In this document: positions 1-6,033 of the stretch, piece after piece | How positions within the stretch are numbered: position 1 is the first letter of the stretch | Layout of the letters: each line of letters opens with the position of its first letter | DNA from: Archaeoglobus sp. | GTDB taxonomy: Archaea > Halobacteriota > Archaeoglobi > Archaeoglobales > Archaeoglobaceae | Reading direction: 5' to 3' | Assembly: GCA_003978865.1 (NCBI GenBank) | Contig: QNXS01000004.1 | Location: 1-20,900 of the forward strand | DNA length: 20,900 nt | Notes under the pieces: model-generated | What the model saw: the letters and a program-made list of their open reading frames with translations, nothing else | Databases searched by the model: none | What the model was told of the DNA's origin: nothing | Position numbers and translations under genes: made by a program

Positions 1-505
1 CGACGTCTCTCTCTATGTTAAACACGAGGGCTATAATAAGCAGGCAGTGAATTCCAACGATGAAAGCTCCGGCTATGGCTCTCCTCATTTCTCCCTTGTT
101 CAATCTTCTGTTTGACCTGTATTCTGCGTATAGAATCAGACCGAACGATGCCGTCACTACGAAGAGAGCTCCTACAAACACACCAAGCCAGTTTTCCAAC
201 AAGAGCTGAGTTTGAGTTGTGCTGGATTGTGTAACCCTTGCTATTCTTGCCAACTTGTTGTTCTTGTAAATAGCTATGATGTCGTCAGCTGAGGCATTGT
301 TAAGGGCATCTTTGAAGGGAAAATACGAATTATGAAATTGTGAATCTGTCCACCAACCAGTTTCATTGATAGAGATAATTTTTCCTCCAGCACATCCGGT
401 CGCTATCAGCACAACAGACAGACACACGGCTACTACAGAAATAGATGTTAGATTCCTTCCGGAAATGGAGTGGGCATAAGAACGCAAGCATGTGTAAAAT
501 ACCAT
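1..505 (-). CDS. Membrane-anchored protein of unknown function, N-terminal 168 residues (cut by window edge)
   Basis: The minus-strand frame is open from the ATG at 505 to the window edge with no stop. The start is supported by GGGGTG six bases upstream and an AT-rich box at 541-550. Residues about 22-37 are hydrophobic and end in an ATGC lipobox-like motif (Cys38), so the N-terminus is either a lipoprotein signal or a membrane anchor. A polar stretch of about 65 residues follows, probably outside the cell, containing a GWWTDSQFHNSYFPF segment. Two further hydrophobic segments lie at about 107-124 (NWLGVFVGALFVVTASFG) and 139-158, separated by a basic loop (RSNRRLNKGEMRR) that is probably cytoplasmic. 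I do not recognise the family. The C-terminus lies outside the window. The following gene, rtcB, is divergent, so no operon partner is visible. Confidence 0.7.
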   Translation of the reverse strand, partial: MVFYTCLRSYAHSISGRNLTSISVVAVCLSVVLIATGCAGGKIISINETGWWTDSQFHNSYFPFKDALNNASADDIIAIYKNNKLARIARVTQSSTTQTQLLLENWLGVFVGALFVVTASFGLILYAEYRSNRRLNKGEMRRAIAGAFIVGIHCLLIIALVFNIERDV

Positions 506-519
506 TACTGGCACCCCGG

Positions 520-536
520 CTAACTTAAAAAGTTAG
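520..536. promoter_or_regulatory. Perfect 17-bp palindrome at the predicted transcription start of the left-edge gene
   Basis: CTAACTT and AAGTTAG flank an AAA centre. The palindrome lies between the TATA-like box at 541-550 and the minus-strand ATG at 505, over the position where transcription should begin. This is a typical place for a repressor operator. It could also form a hairpin in the short 5' leader. Operator function is inferred. Confidence 0.4.
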
Positions 537-540
537 AAGG

Positions 541-550
541 ATAGATAAAA
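541..550 (-). promoter_or_regulatory. TATA-like box of the left-edge gene
   Basis: On the minus strand the box reads TTTTATCTAT, about 41 nt before the ATG at 505. A start about 26 nt downstream of the box would give a leader of roughly 15 nt that still includes the GGGGTG ribosome binding site. Confidence 0.4.
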
Positions 551-756
551 ATGTTTCGAAGTTTAACATTTAACAAATGTGAGATGTATAATTGCACGAC
601 TGTCTATCTTGTTACACACTGTTACATTGTTGCTTATTTTAGAATAATAATAATATTTATATTAAATAATAATATTAATAATTTAATATCTAATTATCTA
701 CTCAAAAAACACCAGAAGCTAAGCGAACTACAACTATACATTTCTATTAACGAAAA

Positions 757-766
757 TTTAAAAATA
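757..766 (+). promoter_or_regulatory. Probable TATA box of rtcB
   Basis: TTTAAAAATA lies about 48 nt before the ATG. A start about 26 nt further on would leave a leader of roughly 20-25 nt carrying the GGAGGTGA ribosome binding site at 798-805. rtcB therefore differs from most first genes in this window, which look leaderless. Confidence 0.4.
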
Positions 767-809
767 AATAACCTAAAATCTGTTAGAAGCCGTCATTGGA
801 GGTGAAACT

Positions 810-2252
810 ATGGAAAAAATTCTCAGAAAGATTACCGATTATAAATGGGAATTACCCAAAAGCTACAAAGCTGGAATGAAAGTTCCCGCAATATTCTATA
901 TAAACCGAAAATTGATGGAAATTCTCGAAAAAGATGCGGTAGAGCAAGCTGCAAATGTTGCAACTATGCCAGGAATACAGAAGGCAAGTCTTGTGATGCC
1001 TGACGTACACGTGGGATACGGCTTCCCTATCGGGGGGGTTGCAGCTTTTGATGCTGAAGAGGGTGTTGTTAGTCCCGGAGGTGTTGGATTTGATATAAAC
1101 TGTGGTGTAAGACTTATTAGAAGCAATCTAAAAGTAGAAGAGATAAAAACAAAGATAAAGGAGTTGATAGATGCTCTTTTTGTCGCAGTACCTTCTGGAG
1201 TTGGAAGCGAGGGGAAGTTAAAACTAACTGACAGAGAACTGGACGAAGTATTCGTTGCTGGAGTTGAGTGGGCTATAGAAAACGGATTTGGCAGCGAAGA
1301 GGATAGAAGTTGCTGTGAAGAAAATGGAGCTTTGACGGGTGCCAAACCAGAGGTTGTAAGTAAAAAAGCGAGAAATAGAGGAAGAACGCAGCTCGGAACT
1401 CTTGGCAGCGGAAACCACTTCCTTGAAGTTCAGTACGTAGCAGAGATATACGATGAAAATGCTGCAAGTATAATGGGACTTGAGGAAGGCACAGTAACAG
1501 TTATGATTCACTGCGGAAGCAGAGGGTTAGGGCATCAGGTATGTTCTGACTTCCTTACTATTCTGGACAGAGCTGTGAAGAAATACGGAATATCCCTACC
1601 AGACAGACAGCTTGCCTGTGCACCCATAAATAGCAAGGAAGGGCAGGACTACTTTTCTGGAATGGCTGCATCTGCAAACTTTGCATGGTGTAACAGACAC
1701 ATAATAGCACACTGGGTTAGAGAAACTTTTCAGAAAATTCTTGGAATGAGCGAGGATGACTTAGGAATGAAACTCGTTTACGATGTCGCACACAATATAG
1801 CTAAGTTTGAGAAACATACTGTTGATGGTAAAAAGAAACTTGTATGTGTTCACAGAAAGGGAGCAACGAGGGCGTTCAGTCCAAATTCCAAAGAGATACC
1901 ACAAAAATACAGGAGTATAGGTCAACCCGTTTTAATTCCGGGATCAATGGGAACTCCAAGTTACGTTCTTGTTGGGACTGAGAAGGCAATGGAAGAAACT
2001 TTTGGCTCAACTTGCCATGGAAGCGGTAGAGTTATGAGTAGAGCAGCTGCAAAGAGGAGACTTAGAGGTAAGGCAGTCAAGGCAAACTTAGAAAAAAGAG
2101 GGATATACGTCAGAGCTACTCATGGAGCGTTGTTGGCTGAAGAAGCACCTGAAGCCTACAAAAAGAGCGATGATGTTGTGGATGTTGTTCACAGAGCGGG
2201 CATATCAAAGCTTGTTGCCAAGCTTTTACCACTCGGTGTTGCAAAAGGATAG
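810..2252 (+). CDS. rtcB: RNA-splicing ligase RtcB (tRNA-splicing ligase)
   Basis: RtcB joins RNA ends carrying 2',3'-cyclic phosphate or 3'-phosphate to 5'-OH ends, using GTP and Mn2+. In archaea it ligates tRNA exons after intron removal. The 480-residue length matches the archaeal form. All expected active-site elements are present: DVHVGYGFPIGG near residue 65, DINCGVR with Cys98, GSGNHFLEV with His203, MIHCGSRGLG with His234 and AHNIAKFE with His328 as metal ligands, and TCHGSGRVMSR with His403, the residue that is guanylylated in the family. RKGATRAF and IPGSMGTPSYV line the GTP pocket. No intein or frameshift is visible. The ATG follows GGAGGTGA at ideal spacing. A Cas6-like gene follows on the same strand after 163 bp but has its own promoter, so co-transcription is uncertain. 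Confidence 0.97.
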   Translation: MEKILRKITDYKWELPKSYKAGMKVPAIFYINRKLMEILEKDAVEQAANVATMPGIQKASLVMPDVHVGYGFPIGGVAAFDAEEGVVSPGGVGFDINCGVRLIRSNLKVEEIKTKIKELIDALFVAVPSGVGSEGKLKLTDRELDEVFVAGVEWAIENGFGSEEDRSCCEENGALTGAKPEVVSKKARNRGRTQLGTLGSGNHFLEVQYVAEIYDENAASIMGLEEGTVTVMIHCGSRGLGHQVCSDFLTILDRAVKKYGISLPDRQLACAPINSKEGQDYFSGMAASANFAWCNRHIIAHWVRETFQKILGMSEDDLGMKLVYDVAHNIAKFEKHTVDGKKKLVCVHRKGATRAFSPNSKEIPQKYRSIGQPVLIPGSMGTPSYVLVGTEKAMEETFGSTCHGSGRVMSRAAAKRRLRGKAVKANLEKRGIYVRATHGALLAEEAPEAYKKSDDVVDVVHRAGISKLVAKLLPLGVAKG

Positions 2253-2253
2253 A

Positions 2254-2285
2254 TTTCAATTTTAATATTTTATATATATTTTATG
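2254..2285 (+). terminator. T-rich probable terminator of rtcB
   Basis: A T-rich stretch (TTTTAATATTTTATATATATTTTA) begins immediately after the rtcB stop, as in archaeal intrinsic terminators, which need no hairpin. The reading is compositional only. Confidence 0.3.
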
Positions 2286-2325
2286 TCAACAAGTTAAAAA
2301 TTTAACGAAAAAATACAGAAGGTTA

Positions 2326-2352
2326 AATCTGATTATGAAGTTAGATTATGAA
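2326..2352 (+). repeat. Stem-loop plus 13-bp direct duplication upstream of the cas6-like gene
   Basis: GATTATGAA occurs at 2331-2339 and again at 2344-2352 (period 13). As RNA, 2326-2347 can fold into a 9-bp stem (two G-U pairs) closed by the tetraloop AUGA. It lies upstream of the predicted cas6 TATA box, so it would not be in the leaderless cas6 transcript. No third copy is present, so this is not a CRISPR array. Confidence 0.4.
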
Positions 2353-2386
2353 AATTAAAATAGAAGTCGATCGAACAATCGGAAAA

Positions 2387-2394
2387 GATATATA
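2387..2394 (+). promoter_or_regulatory. TATA box of the cas6-like gene, preceded by a purine-rich BRE-like stretch
   Basis: GATATATA, preceded by GGAAAA, is centred about 25 nt before the GTG at 2416. This predicts a leaderless transcript starting at the GTG and favours that codon over the out-of-frame ATG at 2414. Confidence 0.55.
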
Positions 2395-2415
2395 CACGTT
2401 AATGTAAATATATAT

Positions 2416-3108
2416 GTGCGAATTAAAGTCTCCCTATATGCAAGAAGGGGTGAGGTTTTAGATTACAATCACTGTTACGAACTTGCAAGGGAGATAAGGC
2501 GAGCAATTAAAACCGTAGATCCAGAGATACTTTCAGATGAAGCTTCGAGGCTATATACATTCAGCAGAATAATGGTAAAAAACAGATCTTTTGAGTTGTG
2601 TAGAGATGGTATGAAGCTCTTAACCAGCCAGCTTTACTTTTTCTTTTCTTCTTTGAGTAAAAATATATGCGATTCACTTATTGACGGGTTTGTAGAGTTG
2701 CGAAGATTAAATGCTGGAGGTATATCTTTTGAAGTGTCTAAAATCGAGGTAATAAAAGAGTCAAAAATAACAGGCAACGAGAAGTTAGTAACCCTATCTC
2801 CTATAAATTTTAGAGACAGGTCATGTGAAGATGCCGACTTTGAAGAGAAATTTACTGAAAAACTTACAAAAGAGCTGATCAGAAGGTACACTATAATTTA
2901 TGGATCAAATTTTGATGGTGATGTGAGGTTTAAAGTTCTAAAGTGCAAGTCTGTTGCAATTAGGGTTGGCGGAAAAAAGTACAGAGCACATCTAATGGTT
3001 TTCAATGCCCACGGTAGTAAGAAATTGATAGAGATAGGATACAAATCCGGGTTTGGCACTATGACTGACTGCGGTTTTGGAATGGTTAAAAAAGCAAAAA
3101 GGATTTAG
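2416..3108 (+). CDS. cas6: Cas6-like CRISPR repeat RNA endonuclease family protein, probably non-catalytic
   Basis: The 230 residues show the Cas6/RAMP pattern: a first beta strand MRIKVSLYAR, an NHCYELAREIRRAI helix, the LYTFSRI strand near residues 46-52 (typical of Cas6), and a C-terminal glycine-rich stretch GYKSGFGTMTDCGFG (about 208-222) that matches the RAMP G-loop. Cas6 normally cuts CRISPR precursor RNA within the repeat, leaving 2',3'-cyclic phosphate and 5'-OH. The catalytic His of the Pyrococcus-type enzyme sits a few residues before the TFSR strand. Here that segment reads DPEILSDEASRLYTFS with no His, and the only N-terminal His (residue 19) is in the first helix. Non-catalytic Cas6 paralogues and His-independent Cas6 enzymes are both known. 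The start is GTG, with a TATA box 25 nt upstream. No other cas gene or CRISPR array is in the window. Confidence 0.8.
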   Translation: MRIKVSLYARRGEVLDYNHCYELAREIRRAIKTVDPEILSDEASRLYTFSRIMVKNRSFELCRDGMKLLTSQLYFFFSSLSKNICDSLIDGFVELRRLNAGGISFEVSKIEVIKESKITGNEKLVTLSPINFRDRSCEDADFEEKFTEKLTKELIRRYTIIYGSNFDGDVRFKVLKCKSVAIRVGGKKYRAHLMVFNAHGSKKLIEIGYKSGFGTMTDCGFGMVKKAKRI

Positions 3109-3130
3109 TCTTTAATAAATTATCTATTAT

Positions 3131-3147
3131 CTTTAATTTTTTTATAT
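3131..3147 (+). terminator. T-run terminator of the cas6-like gene
   Basis: CTTTAATTTTTTTATATT follows the cas6 stop by about 22 nt in the short convergent gap. An eight-residue U-rich tract is the usual archaeal termination signal. Confidence 0.4.
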
Positions 3148-3159
3148 TGAAACACAAGT

Positions 3160-4014
3160 TTAGCTCTTTAACCACCTGACAATGTCATCTACAAAAGATT
3201 TTGTTTTTCTAATAAGGAAATTTGATTTATTTTTGGATATATATATTTCATTATCAATTTTTTCACTGTTTATCGGTTTTCCTCCCGAACCCCTATCACT
3301 CTTCTTTACACTCTCCACGAGCTCCTGAGCATATAAGTAGTAAAGGTAAGCATACAAAAGCGATGTTGAAAAGATTATACCCATTAAAGAAGCTATACCA
3401 ATAGTACTCTGAATAACTATTGACATTGCAGGCACTATCAGAACAGGTATTCCCATGATAAGCCAAGCTTCAAACCTATTAAACAATCCCATTTCCTTTG
3501 TTATGAACGCCCACCATATTATATAAAGTACTGGAAAGAGGTATGGAGTATAACCCACATAGTAGTTCAGCATAAATAGATAGGCACCTATGTAAACTAA
3601 ACTCACAACAATAGACTTCATGTAAAATGATATTTTCCCAATAGGCGTTCCTTGCCCGCTCTCAGCTCTTTCAACTCTTTCAACCTTCGCAGCAAGTCTT
3701 TCAATTTCAGATTTGAGCTCACCCAGTTCAACAGTACTGTATGCTATCTCTTCAAGAACGGGTCTAAGCCTCGTAAACACAAGATCGTCAAAAACTTCAT
3801 CAGTAATAGTGTGATACTTCAAAATCTGCTTGTAGAGTCTTAAACTCCCTCCAGTTAGAAGCACCCCGAACGTAAAGAATACAACATCCGTCATCAGATA
3901 CTCATATCCTCTTCCAGCTGAAAAATCATTGTAGAGAGAAACAATCGATGCTACAAGAATGCCTAACCCCACCAAAGTGGAAGTTGCAATTACTGCTTTC
4001 TCTATGTACTTCAT
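3160..4014 (-). CDS. Six-helix membrane protein with an internal coiled coil, unknown function
   Basis: I do not recognise this 284-residue protein. Predicted helices lie at about 7-27, 39-61, 128-152, 156-172, 185-203 and 208-231. Between helices 2 and 3 is a charged segment of about 65 residues. It contains a heptad-like helix at about 85-119 (GELKSEIERLAAKVERVE) that probably forms a cytoplasmic coiled coil. The last 50 residues are polar and basic (KKSDRGSGGKP, NKSNFLIRKTKSF). No enzymatic motif is visible. The start is the ATG at 4014: a TATA box (CTTATAAA, 4037-4044) is centred about 26 nt upstream, so the transcript is probably leaderless. The gene is convergent with the cas6-like gene and faces no obvious partner. 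Coding is well supported by length, composition and helix pattern. Its role is open. Confidence 0.75.
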   Translation of the reverse strand: MKYIEKAVIATSTLVGLGILVASIVSLYNDFSAGRGYEYLMTDVVFFTFGVLLTGGSLRLYKQILKYHTITDEVFDDLVFTRLRPVLEEIAYSTVELGELKSEIERLAAKVERVERAESGQGTPIGKISFYMKSIVVSLVYIGAYLFMLNYYVGYTPYLFPVLYIIWWAFITKEMGLFNRFEAWLIMGIPVLIVPAMSIVIQSTIGIASLMGIIFSTSLLYAYLYYLYAQELVESVKKSDRGSGGKPINSEKIDNEIYISKNKSNFLIRKTKSFVDDIVRWLKS

Positions 4015-4036
4015 TGCACAGTGTTATTTCTCACCA

Positions 4037-4044
4037 TTTATAAG
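4037..4044 (-). promoter_or_regulatory. TATA box of the coiled-coil membrane protein gene
   Basis: Minus strand CTTATAAA is centred 26-27 nt before the ATG at 4014, the spacing expected for leaderless transcription. Confidence 0.5.
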
Positions 4045-4208
4045 TATTTTCTAATTTGGTTTGGATGTGCATTTTAGTGTTTTTTAGCCTCACTCAGCAA
4101 TACCAAAGCTTTATTAATTTTATGGACAGCTAAGACTTAATTATATACTAAAATTATACGATTAAATATTAATTAAACCATAAATCAAAAAATGGATTAA
4201 AGGAAGGC

Positions 4209-4379
4209 TTGTTAAATACGATTTCATGCAAAGTTCGAAGAATAATCCAGAAAGGCGGTGGAGCAGACTATCAACTCCTATCCGGCAAAATTGATATAAG
4301 TTGCATTAAAATTGTTACAGATGCATCAGAAATCGATTTAGGTATGAACAAGCAGAAGAACAAGAGATCAAATAAATAA
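4209..4379 (+). pseudogene. Possible remnant of an IS5-like DDE transposase
   Basis: An open run of 56 codons starts at a TTG. Its middle part, GADYQLLSGKIDISCIKI followed by VTDASEIDLG, resembles the stretch of IS5-type transposases in which a pDYxTxxRR-like segment precedes the first catalytic Asp (VxxDASGIK-like). The normal RG(E/D) continuation is replaced by a Lys/Asn-rich tail and a stop. The rest of a transposase is missing on both sides and no terminal inverted repeats were identified. The assignment rests on memory of the family pattern and is tentative. It could instead be a small unknown gene with AGGAAGG just upstream of the TTG. Confidence 0.28.
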
Positions 4380-4532
4380 CAAATAACATACTTATCGCAA
4401 TCCTGATAAGACCGGGATTCATAGAAAGAACTATTCAGAAATATATCTGAATGGTGAGATAGAAAAAATAAATTTCAAATAAAATTTATAAATATTTCTT
4501 TGGTTTTGTTTTATATACTTTTGTCAGCCTAC

Positions 4533-4562
4533 TTTTCACAAGTAAAGCTTTCACAAGTAAAG
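4533..4562. repeat. Tandem duplication, two 15-bp units
   Basis: TTTCACAAGTAAAG occurs twice in tandem at a 15-bp period, the units differing only in the first base. It lies about 100 bp upstream of the membrane-protein start at 4664. Confidence 0.75.
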
Positions 4563-4631
4563 GGTTAAAGCTATCTAATTCTCTAAATAGATAAGATTTG
4601 CAGTGTTGAACTTTAGCGTTACAACAGAAAA

Positions 4632-4640
4632 TTTAATAAA
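4632..4640 (+). promoter_or_regulatory. TATA box of the membrane protein gene at 4664
   Basis: TTTAATAAA is centred 28 nt before the ATG at 4664. There is no ribosome binding site between them, so a leaderless transcript is predicted. Confidence 0.45.
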
Positions 4641-4663
4641 CAAACAATAAATTAAGTATTCTC

Positions 4664-5530
4664 ATGGATGTATCTGATGTATTCAGTAATGGTTTTAGAT
4701 TATGGAAAAAAAATTACAAAGTTGGAATTATATTTTTTGCAGGATATATTGTTTCTGCAATTATTTTCATAACAGTGATGGCGTGGATCGTTTTAGCTGT
4801 TATAGGCGAGAACACTCTTCTCAAACTGTATACGCATGCAATATCCCAAACTCTGGGTAATAACCCCATAATGATCAAAAACTTAATTAAGACCGAATTT
4901 TTCAGGGTTTTGCCTGTTGTTATCGTCCTCTTCGTGGCTTTATTTCTTATTCACAGTTACTTTCTCTTTGCAGGTATAAGAGGTTGCGTTCTTGCTATGG
5001 ATGGTAGTCTCAGCTTTAGAGAGGCTTTTAAGTATGCACTCAAAAGATACCCTAAATTCTTGTTAGCAGAAGTGCTGTCTGCGGCTATTGTTCTTGCATC
5101 TACCCTACCTTTAATTGCGGGATTACTTTTAAAGTCTAAATATGTATTCATAATCTCCCTACCGCTAACATTACTCGCTGTGATTGTTACTGCATTCTTT
5201 CTGACTTACGTTAACTATGCAGTTGCTGATGGCTACGGTGCTGTTGAAAGTATTTTTGTTTCTTTCAGGACTGTAAAGTCATCTCCACTCAATACTCTGT
5301 TGATTATTATCGTTGTAGTAATTATTGGTGCTGCCTGCTCCACTATCAGCAGCAATATTAGCCTCACCATCTTAAAGTTGCACCCATCTCCGAGCTTTTC
5401 GTACTTTTTAATCGCTCTCCTATCTTACTACATGATTTTTTCAATACTTAGATCTTTCTTCGTTATGCCCCTGAAAGCCTTTTTTCTATTAATCAATATG
5501 AGGTACTTAGATCATACAGTATCTTCTTAA
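4664..5530 (+). CDS. Multi-pass membrane protein, GPDPase-membrane-domain / DUF7847-like
   Basis: This is a 288-residue protein with about six hydrophobic helices, near residues 20-48, 82-107, 130-152, 157-180, 206-228 and 240-275. The opening FSNGFRLWKKNYKVGI, the DGSLSFREAFKYALKRYPKF loop before helix 3, and the TYVNYAVADGYGAVESIFVSFRTVKSSP segment follow the layout of archaeal integral membrane proteins related to the membrane domain of glycerophosphodiester phosphodiesterases. In that family a Y-x-x-x-D-x-G-x-x-x-S pattern precedes the last helices. No catalytic domain is attached, so the molecular role is unknown. The family call is from pattern memory and only moderately sure. The gene has its own leaderless promoter. 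Its last 38 bp overlap the 3' end of the opposite-strand YkgJ-type gene. Confidence 0.72.
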   Translation: MDVSDVFSNGFRLWKKNYKVGIIFFAGYIVSAIIFITVMAWIVLAVIGENTLLKLYTHAISQTLGNNPIMIKNLIKTEFFRVLPVVIVLFVALFLIHSYFLFAGIRGCVLAMDGSLSFREAFKYALKRYPKFLLAEVLSAAIVLASTLPLIAGLLLKSKYVFIISLPLTLLAVIVTAFFLTYVNYAVADGYGAVESIFVSFRTVKSSPLNTLLIIIVVVIIGAACSTISSNISLTILKLHPSPSFSYFLIALLSYYMIFSILRSFFVMPLKAFFLLINMRYLDHTVSS

Positions 5531-5984
5531 CTTTTTCTTTTAAGATAAAGGCTATTTCCAGTTCCTCTCCCTCTATTTCTCTTAGTTTTAAAGCCCTATC
5601 CCCAAGTGCATTTTCAACTTCCGGGCAGAGAAAATCAACACATATTACCTGCCTAACTTTCAATCTGCAACCATCTTTACCCACAAAAAAACACAACCCA
5701 TCTACTTCTCTCTCTTCTGGTATCTCGACACCGAGAAGGCAATTGAGCAATAAATCGTATTCATCAAAGAGATCTGCAACCCATGGACGGCAACAGCATT
5801 TGCCCCTTTCAGCACAAGCCCTACACATTTCTGGCAGTCCCAATTCTCTCATGAAGCTCCAAGTTCTTTCTATTGCTTTTTCCAGCTTATCTATCTCTTC
5901 ACCAAGTTCGCTTTTAAGTTTACTTCCAAATTCTTTGTAAAGCTTTTTTGCTTTCCTTACTTTGCTAATCACATCATCGTCCAT
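5493..5984 (-). CDS. YkgJ/UPF0153-type cysteine-cluster protein (putative metal-binding)
   Basis: Numbered from the ATG at 5984 (163 aa), the cysteines fall at about 54, 57, 63, 64, 65, 82, 98, 106, 115 and 120. The core CRACAERGKCCCRPW, followed by an acidic YDLLL segment and GLCFF...GCRL...C...C, is the signature of the YkgJ/UPF0153 family. These are small proteins thought to bind Zn or an Fe-S cluster and of no settled function. An N-terminal helical stretch of about 45 residues is rich in Lys and Glu. A GTG at 6002 would add six residues (MRFTVG). I prefer the ATG at 5984 because a TATA-like box is centred about 24 nt upstream of it, whereas nothing suitable precedes the GTG. The gene is divergent from the glycosyltransferase operon and shares its promoter box. 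Confidence 0.82.
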   Translation of the reverse strand: MDDDVISKVRKAKKLYKEFGSKLKSELGEEIDKLEKAIERTWSFMRELGLPEMCRACAERGKCCCRPWVADLFDEYDLLLNCLLGVEIPEEREVDGLCFFVGKDGCRLKVRQVICVDFLCPEVENALGDRALKLREIEGEELEIAFILKEKVKKILYDLSTSY

Positions 5985-6002
5985 ACCAACAGTAAACCGC
6001 AC

Positions 6003-6012
6003 TTTATTTTTA
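6003..6012. promoter_or_regulatory. Shared bidirectional TATA-like box between the YkgJ-type and GT4 genes
   Basis: TTTATTTTTA reads TAAAAATAAA on the other strand. It is centred about 26 nt before the ATG at 6034 (+) and about 24 nt before the ATG at 5984 (-). One AT box could therefore position leaderless transcripts in both directions. Confidence 0.45.
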
Positions 6013-6033
6013 GCTTAACTCATACTGCGTTTG

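Larger units (their letters stand above)
506..809. other. AT-rich divergent intergenic region between the left-edge gene and rtcB
   Basis: There is no convincing gene in these 304 bases. They hold the left gene's promoter and the palindrome at 520-536, a second palindrome ACATTT-AAC-AAATGT at 566-580, a direct repeat TGTTACA at 610-616 and 620-626 (10-bp spacing), and a run of A/T-only sequence around 648-700. On the rtcB side there is a TATA-like box (757-766) and a strong ribosome binding site. The one open frame here (551-805) is AT-driven and unsupported. Confidence 0.6.
4015..4663. other. 650-bp AT-rich gap with decayed coding remnants
   Basis: No intact gene is visible. The stretch contains the divergent promoters of the flanking membrane-protein genes, a possible transposase fragment (4209-4379), an isolated 21-codon open run at about 4383-4450 (ILIAILIRPGFIERTIQKYI) bounded by stops, and a 15-bp tandem duplication at 4533-4562. 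The balanced base use of 4200-4460 against A/T-rich flanks suggests former coding DNA. Confidence 0.5.

Noticed and set aside
551..805. 84-codon open frame between the left-edge gene and rtcB
   Set aside because: It crosses A/T-only sequence, has Asn/Ile/Leu-rich composition dictated by that, has no ribosome binding site, and runs over the rtcB promoter and its ribosome binding site.
810..2252. Intein in rtcB, as seen in some archaeal RtcB genes
   Set aside because: The protein is 480 residues with all motifs at standard spacing, so no insertion is present.
2348..2407. Tiny open frame MKIKIEVDRTIGKDIYTLM before the cas6-like gene
   Set aside because: 19 codons only, no ribosome binding site, and it contains the predicted cas6 TATA box. 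The resemblance to the cas6 N-terminus (RIKVSL) is too short to mean anything.
2293..2415. Possible CRISPR array upstream of the cas6-like gene
   Set aside because: Only a two-copy 9-13 bp duplication is present, with no spacer of 30-40 bp and no third repeat.
4225..4260. T-arm-like sequence GTTCGAAGA suggesting a tRNA
   Set aside because: No matching acceptor stem, anticodon arm or D-arm could be folded around it.
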